Origin: Pandoraea communis
GTDB lineage: Bacteria; Pseudomonadota; Gammaproteobacteria; Burkholderiales; Burkholderiaceae
Reading direction: 5' to 3'
NCBI RefSeq assembly: GCF_902459745.1
Contig: NZ_CABPSJ010000004.1
Coordinates: 434,001-498,000, forward strand
Length of the DNA: 64,000 bases
Part shown: one piece after another, positions 57,122 through 64,000 of the stretch
Layout of the letters: every line of letters begins with the position of its first letter
How positions within the stretch are numbered: the stretch's first letter is position 1
Made by a program: the position numbers and the translations under genes
The notes under the pieces: generated by a model
The model's input: the letters and a program-made list of their open reading frames with translations, nothing else
Databases searched by the model: none
What the model was told of the DNA's origin: nothing

Positions 57122-57712
57122 TCAACGAGATGAACGACTGCGAGGTTGACCGGAAAGTGTAAGTATTTGTTGCGGTAGTTCGCACCATTGGCCCGGCGCG
57201 AGGTTCAATGCAAAGACGTCGACCGGACCGATGGCGACGCGGACCAGCCGCAGGGTCGGTTTGCCGACGGCGGCGGTCATGCGTCTGACCTGACGGTTCT
57301 TGCCTTCCACGAGCGTGATCTCCAGCCAATGCGTCGGGATGTTTGCCCGATAGCGGATCGGTGGATGACGCGGCCATAGACTGGCTGGCTCAGGGATTTC
57401 CCGCGCCTGGCACGGCAGCGTGACGAAGTCACCCAGATCGAGACCGCCACGCAGCCGCGCAACGGCCGCTTCGTCGTACGCACCTTCCACCTGCGCCCAA
57501 TAGGTCTTCGGGAGCTTGCGTTCCGGCTCGGCGATGCGTGCTTGCAGGCGGCCATCGTCGGTGAGCAGCAGGAGTCCTTCGCTGTCGGCATCCAGGCGTC
57601 CCGCCGGATAGACCCCCGGACGTGTCACACATTCGGCGAGCGTGGGACGCGTCGGGTGCGGCGAAAACTGGCAAATCGTACCGAAGGGTTTGTTGAGCGC
57701 GAGAAGTGTCAT
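57122..57712 (-). CDS. rluE: 23S rRNA pseudouridine synthase RluE-type
   Basis: The protein has 196 residues. MTLLALNKPFGTICQFS, PAGRLDADSEGLLLLTDDG with the catalytic Asp in GRLDADS, and GKNRQVRRM are typical of RluE/RsuA. It makes a pseudouridine in 23S rRNA. It lies divergent from icd, with a 277-bp gap holding the AT-rich element. Confidence 0.92.
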   Translation of the reverse strand: MTLLALNKPFGTICQFSPHPTRPTLAECVTRPGVYPAGRLDADSEGLLLLTDDGRLQARIAEPERKLPKTYWAQVEGAYDEAAVARLRGGLDLGDFVTLPCQAREIPEPASLWPRHPPIRYRANIPTHWLEITLVEGKNRQVRRMTAAVGKPTLRLVRVAIGPVDVFALNLAPGQWCELPQQILTLSGQPRSRSSR

Positions 57713-57848
57713 ACCGGGGGAAGAAAATCGGAAATTGCCGAGACAGCGATGTGCGATATTGCATGGCGTCTCCGAATACCCGAACGCATGACGCGATGAC
57801 TCGCTCCTCTGGTCAGCCCCGACATGTTAATGCATAATCGAAAACATA

Positions 57849-57873
57849 AGTCTTATATCTTATATAAGACTTG
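57849..57873. promoter_or_regulatory. AT-rich palindromic element upstream of icd (copy 2 of 2)
   Basis: AAGTCTTATAT at 57849-57859 pairs with ATATAAGACTT at 57863-57873 around CTT, and the internal 12-bp TCTTATATAAGA (57859-57870) is itself a perfect palindrome. The element lies 117-141 bp upstream of icd. The 19-base AGTCTTATATAAGATATAA is found here on the minus strand and at 42760-42778 on the plus strand. It is probably the site of a regulator of central metabolism. Confidence 0.75.
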
Positions 57874-57989
57874 ATCTGCGTCACATGCATTCACTGGCGC
57901 TATGACTACAATAGGGCGGAGATGCGTCGAGCGGTCACTCCTCATCCGGTTCGATGCGCGCAGTCCGATCCATCAATTGGAGCCCCACC

Positions 57990-59243
57990 ATGTCGTATCA
58001 GCACATCAAGGTCCCGGCAGGCGAGAAGATCACCGTCAACAAGGATTTCTCACTGAACGTGCCGGACAATCCGATCATCCCGTACATCGAGGGCGACGGC
58101 ACGGGCGTGGATATTACGCCGGTAATGCTCAAGGTTGTCGATGCCGCCGTGGAGAAGGCATACGGCGGCAAGCGCAAGATCAGTTGGATGGAAATCTATG
58201 CGGGCGAAAAGTCGACGCGTATCTATGGCCCGGACGTGTGGTTGCCCGACGAGACGCTTCAGGCCGTGAAGGACTATGTCGTGTCGATCAAGGGGCCGCT
58301 GACGACGCCGGTGGGGGGCGGTATCCGTTCGCTCAACGTGGCAATGCGTCAGCAACTCGACCTGTACGTGTGTCTGCGCCCTGTGCAGTACTTCAAAGGG
58401 GTGCCGTCGCCGGTGCGCCACCCCGAGAAGATCAACATGGTGATCTTCCGTGAGAACTCCGAAGACATCTATGCGGGAATCGAATGGGAAGCGGAGTCGG
58501 CCGAGGCGAAGAAGCTGATCGCGTTCCTGCAAAGTGAAATGGGGGTGAGCAAGATCCGCTTTCCGCAGACCTCGGGCATCGGCATCAAGCCGGTGTCGCG
58601 CGAAGGCACGGAACGATTGGTGCGCAAGGCCATTCAGTACGCGATCGACAACAATCGCGACACGGTCACGCTCGTGCACAAGGGCAACATCATGAAGTTC
58701 ACGGAAGGGGCGTTCCGCGATTGGGGCTACGCACTTGCCAAAAAGGAATTCGGTGCAACGGAGATCGACGGTGGCCCGTGGTGCAAAGTGAAAAACACCA
58801 AGACGGGCAAAGACATCGTCATCAAGGACTCGATTGCCGACGCCTTCTTGCAACAGATTCTGCTGCGTCCGGCCGAGTACGACGTGATCGCCACGCTCAA
58901 CCTGAACGGTGACTACATCTCCGACGCACTTGCGGCGCAGGTGGGTGGCATCGGTATCGCACCGGGTGCGAATCTGTCCGATTCGGTCGCGATGTTCGAA
59001 GCGACGCACGGCACGGCGCCGAAGTATGCGGGCAAGGACTACGTGAATCCGGGGTCGGAGATCCTCTCGGCAGAAATGATGCTGCGGCATATGGGCTGGA
59101 CGGAAGCGGCGGATCTGATCATCGCGTCCATGGAAAAGTCGATCCTGTCGAAGAAGGTGACCTACGACTTCGCTCGCCTGATGGAAGGCGCGACGCAAGT
59201 GTCGTGCTCAGGTTTTGGCAGCGTGATGATCGAGAATATGTGA
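57990..59243 (+). CDS. icd: NADP-dependent isocitrate dehydrogenase
   Basis: The protein has 417 residues from the ATG at 57990. The E. coli-type active-site stretch [35 protein letters not shown], and the terminal [15 protein letters not shown] match. It converts isocitrate to 2-oxoglutarate in the TCA cycle. The upstream AT-rich palindrome suggests control by a regulator. A terminator follows. Confidence 0.95.
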   Translation: MSYQHIKVPAGEKITVNKDFSLNVPDNPIIPYIEGDGTGVDITPVMLKVVDAAVEKAYGGKRKISWMEIYAGEKSTRIYGPDVWLPDETLQAVKDYVVSIKGPLTTPVGGGIRSLNVAMRQQLDLYVCLRPVQYFKGVPSPVRHPEKINMVIFRENSEDIYAGIEWEAESAEAKKLIAFLQSEMGVSKIRFPQTSGIGIKPVSREGTERLVRKAIQYAIDNNRDTVTLVHKGNIMKFTEGAFRDWGYALAKKEFGATEIDGGPWCKVKNTKTGKDIVIKDSIADAFLQQILLRPAEYDVIATLNLNGDYISDALAAQVGGIGIAPGANLSDSVAMFEATHGTAPKYAGKDYVNPGSEILSAEMMLRHMGWTEAADLIIASMEKSILSKKVTYDFARLMEGATQVSCSGFGSVMIENM

Positions 59244-59281
59244 CGCGTTGCGGCCCTCGTGCCTAACGCGTTAGCCCTCGG

Positions 59282-59315
59282 AAAACCCCGGTGTAGCGAT
59301 GCTTGCCGGGGTTTT
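59282..59315 (+). terminator. Terminator of icd
   Basis: AAAACCCCGG at 59282-59291 pairs with CCGGGGTTTT at 59306-59315 and a TTC tail follows. Confidence 0.88.
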
Positions 59316-59344
59316 TTCATTGTCGCCCTGAGAGGGGCTGCCCG

Positions 59345-59773
59345 CTATCGCACGACGATGGTGGTAGTTACGCGATGATCGCCCGAGCTGGGCACACGGC
59401 TGGTGAGTTCGCGCGGGAATCCGACGGTCCAGACAACGACGTCCGTGCCTGGCACCTGCCCAGCCTGATACCAGACGATCAGGCCGGGAAAACGCATGGT
59501 CTCGCAACGCCGCCCGTCGGGCACCGTGTAGTCGACCCATTCCGGCAAGACGTCACCGAGCGTTGGTGTCGAATCGAGTTGGAATGTCGGCTGGCCAAGA
59601 GAGCGGCACAGCACGCTGTAGTTGGGCTGTATCCAGATCGCGATCTTCTGGCCAACGGCAACGCTGACCTCAAGGGTTGGCGGAGGGTATGCCGCTTGCG
59701 CCTGCACCGCGCTCGCGCTCAACACGCACGCGATGAACGCCATCGTGCGCAACGTCATTCCTGTGGTGTCCAT
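59345..59773 (-). CDS. Hypothetical exported protein
   Basis: The protein has 142 residues from the ATG at 59773, preceded by GGGAGG. A signal peptide (MTLRTMAFIACVLSASAVQAQ) precedes a beta-rich domain with two Cys (about C72 and C101). I do not recognise the family. It is convergent with icd and stands alone. The longer reading upstream has no ribosome site. Confidence 0.65.
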   Translation of the reverse strand: MDTTGMTLRTMAFIACVLSASAVQAQAAYPPPTLEVSVAVGQKIAIWIQPNYSVLCRSLGQPTFQLDSTPTLGDVLPEWVDYTVPDGRRCETMRFPGLIVWYQAGQVPGTDVVVWTVGFPRELTSRVPSSGDHRVTTTIVVR

Positions 59774-59933
59774 GGTGGACCTCCCGCCCCCTCTGCGGCC
59801 GACACGTAGACCTCTTCTCTTGGCCTCTACCAACCATCGGCACGACGCTTTTATTACAGTGCATGCGTGCATGCAACGCAAGGAGCGGATGCGCTAGGTC
59901 AGCGTGCCAGGCTTCTCGCGTGTTTTCCATACG

Positions 59934-60845
59934 TCACTCCGAAAACAGATCGAATAACAGCGTACGCATCCACTGACTCGCCGGTTCCTGGTGATAGCGT
60001 GCATGCCAGAGCAGGTTGATCTGCACTTCCGGCAAATCCAGCGGATGGTCGACGTAACGCAAGCCGAAGTGCCGCGCGCTGCGCTGCGCGAACTTTTCCG
60101 TGACGGTCGCGATGAGATCCGTGGCATGCAGGATGTCGGCGAGCGCGACGAAATGCGGCACGCGCAGCCGGATGTTGCGTTGCACGTGGGCGCGCGCCAT
60201 GAGGTCGTCGACCTGCCCGTGCCCCGTACCTGCGGCGATCACCATGACCTGTTCCGCCCGCTCGAAATCCTCCCGCGCCATGCGTGTCCTCTTCGGTTTG
60301 TCGAGCGGATGCCCCGGACGAAACATACACACATACTTCTGCCGGAACAGGCGCCGCTGGAAGAACTCGGCCGTGAGATCGGGCAGATGCCCCACGGCGA
60401 GATCCACCTGACCTGCCGCCATCTCTTCGCGCAAATTGACGGCCGTGTTGCGCACCGTGCTGACCGTGATGCCCGGCGCCCGCTCACCGAGCGCGTGCAT
60501 GAGCTTCGGCAGAAAGTGCACTTCGCCGATGTCCGTCATGGCGATCTGAAACGCGCGCTGACTCGTTGCCGGATCGAAGGCTGGCTGGCGGTTGAAGACA
60601 CCATGCAACGCGTCCAGCGCGGTTGCCACCGGAGCGGCCAGTTCGATCGCCATTGGCGTTGGCAGCATGCCCCGCGAAGTGCGGATGAATAGCTCGTCGT
60701 TGAACAACTTGCGTAGCCGCGCGAGCGAATTGCTGACCGCAGGTTGCGTAACGCCAAGGGCTTCCGCGACGCGGGAAACGCGTCTCGCGTTGTACAGATG
60801 CTGGAAGACCACCAGCAGGTTCAGGTCGACGGAATGCAGGTCCAT
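59934..60845 (-). CDS. LysR-family regulator, NahR/NagR type
   Basis: The protein has 303 residues from the ATG at 60845. The helix-turn-helix VAEALGVTQPAVSNSLARLRKLFNDELFIRT and the stretch IAMTDIGEVHFLPKLM match NahR and NagR, the salicylate-responsive regulators. The end (INLLWHARYHQEPASQWMRTLLFDLFSE) matches as well. It is divergent from the Rieske oxygenase operon it probably controls, with a perfect dyad between them. Salicylate or a related aromatic is the likely inducer (inference). Confidence 0.88.
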   Translation of the reverse strand: MDLHSVDLNLLVVFQHLYNARRVSRVAEALGVTQPAVSNSLARLRKLFNDELFIRTSRGMLPTPMAIELAAPVATALDALHGVFNRQPAFDPATSQRAFQIAMTDIGEVHFLPKLMHALGERAPGITVSTVRNTAVNLREEMAAGQVDLAVGHLPDLTAEFFQRRLFRQKYVCMFRPGHPLDKPKRTRMAREDFERAEQVMVIAAGTGHGQVDDLMARAHVQRNIRLRVPHFVALADILHATDLIATVTEKFAQRSARHFGLRYVDHPLDLPEVQINLLWHARYHQEPASQWMRTLLFDLFSE

Positions 60846-60866
60846 GGGGCGACATGTCTCGGCGAG

Positions 60867-60924
60867 CAGTGAAATCACTGAAATTTATGGGCGATATAAA
60901 CGAGATTCTATTGGTTTATATCGC
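60867..60924. promoter_or_regulatory. Operator region between the NahR-like gene and the oxygenase operon
   Basis: Two dyads: CAGTG-AAAT-CACTG at 60867-60880, and the perfect GCGATATAAAC (60891-60901) with GTTTATATCGC (60914-60924) 12 bp apart. The position, 84-117 bp before the reductase start and 46-79 bp before the regulator start, fits LysR recognition and activation sites. Confidence 0.72.
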
Positions 60925-61007
60925 GGGTTGCGCGATGCTTCCTGAAAACGGCGTTTGAACGCCAGATGCGGCGCCCGGCGAGCGCTGTCATAACGGAGAC
61001 AATCCCC

Positions 61008-62021
61008 ATGCAAGTCCACGTGCAGCCGCTTGGCGAGCGCCTTGACGTCGCGCCCGGCGACAACCTGCTGAAAGCGCTTACCGATCGTCAGATCCCGATT
61101 TCGTACAGTTGTCTGTCCGGGCGCTGCGGCACTTGCCGCTGCCGGGTGATCTCGGGGGACGTGCAGGAAGCCAAAGGCGTTGAATACCGTCACCACGACG
61201 ACAATGCGGACCCGGCGCGGTATGTGCTGGCTTGTCAGTCCACCTTGCATGGCGATTGCGAGATCGAGTTGCCGGAGGTGGACGAAGTCGTCGTGCATCC
61301 CGCCAGGATCCTCAAGGCGACGGTGCTCGCCGTCGAACCGCTGACGCACGACATCAGGCGTCTGGTGCTCAAGCCCGCGAAGCCGCTCAGCTTCTCGCCC
61401 GGTCAGTACGCCACGCTGCAATTCACGCCCGCGCATATCCGCCCGTACTCGATGGCCGGACTCGATGCCGACGACACGCTCGAATTCCACATTCGCCGGG
61501 TGCCTGGCGGTGCCGTCACCGGCTACGTCGACGAGCAACTCAAGGTGGGCGATGCCGTGCGGGTGTCGGGGCCGCTTGGGACTTCGTATCTGCGTACGCG
61601 TCACGACGGCCCGATGCTCTGCGTTGCCGGGGGCACCGGGCTTGCGCCTGTGCTGTCGATCGTGCGTGGCGCGCTCGCGCGTGGCATGACCAACCGCATC
61701 GAAATCTATGTCGGTGCGCGCTCGCTGGCAGACGTGTACGGCCTCGCGTGGCTGCATGAACTCGCGTCGCAACACGACGGCATTCGTCTGCATGTCGTGA
61801 CGACTACCGGTACGCCGGGGCAAGCGGATCACGCGTTCCGTCTGGGGCATGTCACCGACGCGCTCGCGGCCGACTACACCGCACCCGATGCGCTGGCCGG
61901 CTGGCGTGCGTACCTCTGCGGTGCACCACCGATGGTCGACGCCGCCACGCGGCTTCTGCGCGAGCGCGGCATCGATGGTGCACATATCTACGCCGACGCG
62001 TTCTACGCGAAGGCGGCATGA
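61008..62021 (+). CDS. nagAa: Ferredoxin-NAD(P) reductase with N-terminal 2Fe-2S domain (NagAa type)
   Basis: The protein has 337 residues. The plant-type 2Fe-2S domain has C35, C40, C43 and C76 (CLSGRCGTC...C). The FAD-binding motif RPYSMAG and NAD-binding GGTGLAPVLS follow. It passes electrons from NAD(P)H to the Rieske ferredoxin of the oxygenase. The order reductase, large subunit, small subunit, ferredoxin matches salicylate 5-hydroxylase (nagAaGHAb). An anthranilate dioxygenase system is an alternative, but its reductase usually lacks the ferredoxin domain. Confidence 0.78.
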   Translation: MQVHVQPLGERLDVAPGDNLLKALTDRQIPISYSCLSGRCGTCRCRVISGDVQEAKGVEYRHHDDNADPARYVLACQSTLHGDCEIELPEVDEVVVHPARILKATVLAVEPLTHDIRRLVLKPAKPLSFSPGQYATLQFTPAHIRPYSMAGLDADDTLEFHIRRVPGGAVTGYVDEQLKVGDAVRVSGPLGTSYLRTRHDGPMLCVAGGTGLAPVLSIVRGALARGMTNRIEIYVGARSLADVYGLAWLHELASQHDGIRLHVVTTTGTPGQADHAFRLGHVTDALAADYTAPDALAGWRAYLCGAPPMVDAATRLLRERGIDGAHIYADAFYAKAA

Positions 62022-62105
62022 CGGAGCGGGCATTTCCCGCAGGTTCATGTGCCTCCCGTTCCCTTGTATTGCCCGCGTTCCCCGCATCCCCCTCAGGAGA
62101 CGATC

Positions 62106-63392
62106 GTGAGTACAACACCGCAGACCGGGTTCGACCCGGCGCAGTCCGCCGGCGCTGAGCCTTCGGATCTCTGGCCTGCCGAGGGCTCGAGCCGCATTCC
62201 CTTTCGCGTCTATACCGACGCGCAACTCTATCGGCGCGAGCTGGACGAGTGCTTCTATCGCAATCACTGGAACTACGTCGCTCTGGAAGCCGAAGTGCCG
62301 AATCCGGGCGATTTCAAACGCACGGTGATTGGCGAGCGCTCCGTCATCGTGACGCGCGACGCGTCGGGTGAGGTCAACGTCGTGGAAAACGTCTGTGCGC
62401 ATCGCGGTATGAAGTTCTGCCGCGAAAAACGGGGTAATCGCACGGACTTTCATTGTCCATATCACCAGTGGAACTACGACCTGAAGGGCAATCTGCAAGG
62501 TGTGCCGTTCCGGCGCGGCGTGAAGCAGGACGGCAAGGTCAACGGCGGCATGCCGAAGGACTTCAGGCCGGAAGATCACGGCCTTACCAAACTGAAGGTC
62601 GCCACGCGCGGTGGCGTGATTTTCTCGTCGTTCGATCACGACGTGGAATCGCTCGAAGATTTTCTCGGCCCGGATATCTGCGCGTACTTCGACCGTCTGT
62701 TCGATGGCAGGAAGCTGAAACTCCTCGGCTACAACAAGCAGCGAATTCCGGGGAACTGGAAGCTGATGCAGGAGAACATCAAAGATCCGTATCACCCGGG
62801 CCTTCTGCACACATGGTTCGTGACGTTCGGCTTGTGGCGCGCGGATAACAAGTCGCGTCTGGTGATGGACGAACACGGACGGCACGCCGCAATGATCTCC
62901 ACGCGCGGGCAGGGTGGTGGCGGCGAGGTGACATCGGGGGTGTCGAGCTTCAAGGCGTCGATGTCGCTCAACGACATGCGCTTTCTCGACATCGTGCAGG
63001 AAGACTGGTGGAAGGGGCCGACGGCAGTGCTCATGACACTCTTTCCCAGCGTGATCCTGCAACAGCAGGTCAACTCCGTGTCGACGCGTCATATCCAGCC
63101 GCGCGGACCCGATGCATTCGATTTCGTCTGGACGCATTTCGGCTTCGAAGACGACACCGAGGAAATGACGCAGCGCCGTTTGCGTCAGGCAAATCTGTTC
63201 GGGCCGGCCGGCTTCGTGTCGGCCGACGACGGCGAGGCGATCGAGTGCTCGCAGGAGGGCTTCGCGCAAAAGCCATGGCATCGCACGATCGCCGAATTGG
63301 GCGGCACCGGTGTGGAGAACACCGACCACATGGTCACGGAAACCCTGATTCGCGGCATGTACGCCTATTGGCGCCGCGTCATGGTCGTTTGA
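62106..63392 (+). CDS. nagG: Rieske aromatic-ring oxygenase large subunit (NagG type)
   Basis: The protein has 428 residues from a GTG at 62106, after AGGAG. The Rieske cluster has C97-x-H99 and C117-x2-H120. The mononuclear iron has H230 and H235 with the bridging D227 in KDPYHPGLLH. The stretch FRRGVKQDGKVNGGMPKDF is typical of salicylate 5-hydroxylase and anthranilate dioxygenase large subunits. It probably hydroxylates an aromatic acid, for example salicylate to gentisate. Regiochemistry needs testing. Confidence 0.82.
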   Translation: MSTTPQTGFDPAQSAGAEPSDLWPAEGSSRIPFRVYTDAQLYRRELDECFYRNHWNYVALEAEVPNPGDFKRTVIGERSVIVTRDASGEVNVVENVCAHRGMKFCREKRGNRTDFHCPYHQWNYDLKGNLQGVPFRRGVKQDGKVNGGMPKDFRPEDHGLTKLKVATRGGVIFSSFDHDVESLEDFLGPDICAYFDRLFDGRKLKLLGYNKQRIPGNWKLMQENIKDPYHPGLLHTWFVTFGLWRADNKSRLVMDEHGRHAAMISTRGQGGGGEVTSGVSSFKASMSLNDMRFLDIVQEDWWKGPTAVLMTLFPSVILQQQVNSVSTRHIQPRGPDAFDFVWTHFGFEDDTEEMTQRRLRQANLFGPAGFVSADDGEAIECSQEGFAQKPWHRTIAELGGTGVENTDHMVTETLIRGMYAYWRRVMVV

Positions 63393-63404
63393 GGAGGCGA
63401 CACG

Positions 63405-63878
63405 ATGGTGGACTTTGCAACGTTTCAGGCCGTGATCGAACTCAATGCCGCCTATGCGGCGGCGCTCGATGCGCAGCAATGGGATGCCTGGCCCGACTTC
63501 TTCCTCGACGACTGCGTGTACCGCATTCAGCCGCGCGAGAACTTCGACATGGGGTTGCCGCTGGCCACGCTGTCGTTCGAGAGCAAGGGGATGCTGCGCG
63601 ATCGCATCTACGGCATTCGCGACACGCTGTTTCACGACCCGTACTACCAGCGTCACGTGATCGGACTGCCCTCCATCCGGCAGCTTGACGACGACACGCT
63701 GCACGTCGAAGCCAACTACGCGGTGTTTCGCACGAAGCCGGATCAACTCACCGACATCCTGTCGGTCGGGCGCTATCTGGATGTGGTCAAACGAACCGGC
63801 GACGGATGGAAGTTCGCGTCGCGCCAATGCATATTTGACAGCGAGATGATTCCTAACTCGCTGATCTACCCCATTTGA
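63405..63878 (+). CDS. nagH: Rieske oxygenase small subunit (NagH type)
   Basis: The protein has 157 residues. It has the cystatin-like fold of oxygenase beta subunits (FFLDDCVYRIQPREN, LRDRIYGIRDTLFHDPYYQRH). It holds the large subunits together as a hexamer. GGAGG precedes the ATG and it starts 12 bp after the large subunit's stop. Confidence 0.82.
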   Translation: MVDFATFQAVIELNAAYAAALDAQQWDAWPDFFLDDCVYRIQPRENFDMGLPLATLSFESKGMLRDRIYGIRDTLFHDPYYQRHVIGLPSIRQLDDDTLHVEANYAVFRTKPDQLTDILSVGRYLDVVKRTGDGWKFASRQCIFDSEMIPNSLIYPI

Positions 63879-63891
63879 AGCGAGGAACATC

Positions 63892-64000
63892 ATGAGCGGT
63901 AACTGGATCGAGGCGGCGTCGCGTGACGCGATTCCCGAGGACGATGTGATCGGCGTGATCGTGGCGGGTCGGGACGTTGCCCTGTACGGGGTAGACGGCG
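63892..64000 (+). CDS. nagAb: Rieske-type ferredoxin, partial at window edge (NagAb type)
   Basis: The ATG at 63892 follows GAGG. The 36 residues visible (MSGNWIEAASRDAIPEDDV) match the start of Rieske ferredoxins of this operon type. The Rieske motif lies beyond the window edge. It would deliver electrons from the reductase to the oxygenase. Confidence 0.7.
   Translation, partial: MSGNWIEAASRDAIPEDDVIGVIVAGRDVALYGVDG

Noticed and set aside
60885-63893. A 1002-residue minus-strand frame
   Set aside because: It is the antisense of the Rieske oxygenase operon. The coding strand has the intact reductase and oxygenase motifs.

Overview
The window is GC-rich DNA of a betaproteobacterium in the Burkholderiaceae. 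The gene orders exbB-exbD-lpxK-kdsB-adk, panB-deoxynucleoside kinase-folK-pcnB-HAD-hda/purM and tsaE-amiC/queG-xerD are typical of that family. The mix of genes suggests Pandoraea or a close relative, but this is judged by eye from protein sequences and gene order, with no database search. Most of the window is chromosomal housekeeping DNA with short intergenic gaps, 4-bp stop/start overlaps and clear Rho-independent terminators. No rRNA, tRNA, CRISPR array, insertion sequence or prophage was seen.

The unusual region is 1-4246. Five co-directional genes encode, in order: a 303-residue collagen-like Gly-X-Gln repeat protein with a short leader-like N-terminus; a PP-loop ATPase with Cys-X2-Cys pairs; a 2-oxoglutarate/Fe(II) oxygenase-like protein; a 120-residue unknown protein; and a radical SAM/SPASM enzyme of the FxsB/GrrM/XyeB type. 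Ten cassettes (six YQHAQ, three YQYAQ, one YPNAQ) interrupt the collagen-like triplets at strict 72- or 54-bp spacing. They look like candidate sites for aromatic crosslinking. The unknown 120-residue protein shares a leader-like motif with the repeat protein. I read this as a candidate undescribed ribosomal-peptide (RiPP-like) pathway that modifies a repeat protein. Its function is inference.

Region by region: 4354-7208 is an SsuABC/TauABC-type importer (minus strand). 7436-9462 is an OmpR/TctDE-like two-component system. 9519-15697 holds panB, a deoxynucleoside kinase, folK, pcnB, a HAD phosphatase, hda (all minus) and purM (plus). 15797-18438 is an MFS exporter with a divergent LysR regulator. 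18460-26058 is one minus-strand catabolic operon: a polyamine-type ABC importer, an M24 peptidase, an amidohydrolase and a LysR regulator, headed by twin 14-bp operators. 26312-36872 holds miaA, mutL, a DedA protein, amiC, tsaE, queG, xerD, an acyl-CoA-synthetase-like enzyme and ybaK. 37010-47120 holds plsY, yajQ, murB, a patatin, ppnP, argF, a DUF3579 gene, rpsT, murJ, a SirB1-like protein and a DUF962 protein. 47290-52286 is a short-chain dehydrogenase, adk, kdsB, a Trm112-like protein, lpxK, exbD and exbB. 52737-59243 holds xseA, sodB, an HD-GYP protein, a DUF192 protein, two small basic exported proteins, rluE and icd. From 59934 to the window edge lies a NahR/NagR-type regulator divergent from a Rieske oxygenase operon in the order reductase, large subunit, small subunit, ferredoxin. 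That is the order of salicylate 5-hydroxylase (nagAa-nagG-nagH-nagAb).

Three regulatory patterns stand out. A 23-bp AT-rich element occurs, with one difference, upstream of both icd and the DUF3579 gene. A perfect 11-bp-arm dyad lies between the NahR-like regulator and its oxygenase operon. A group of DnaA-box-like sequences lies between exbB and xseA.
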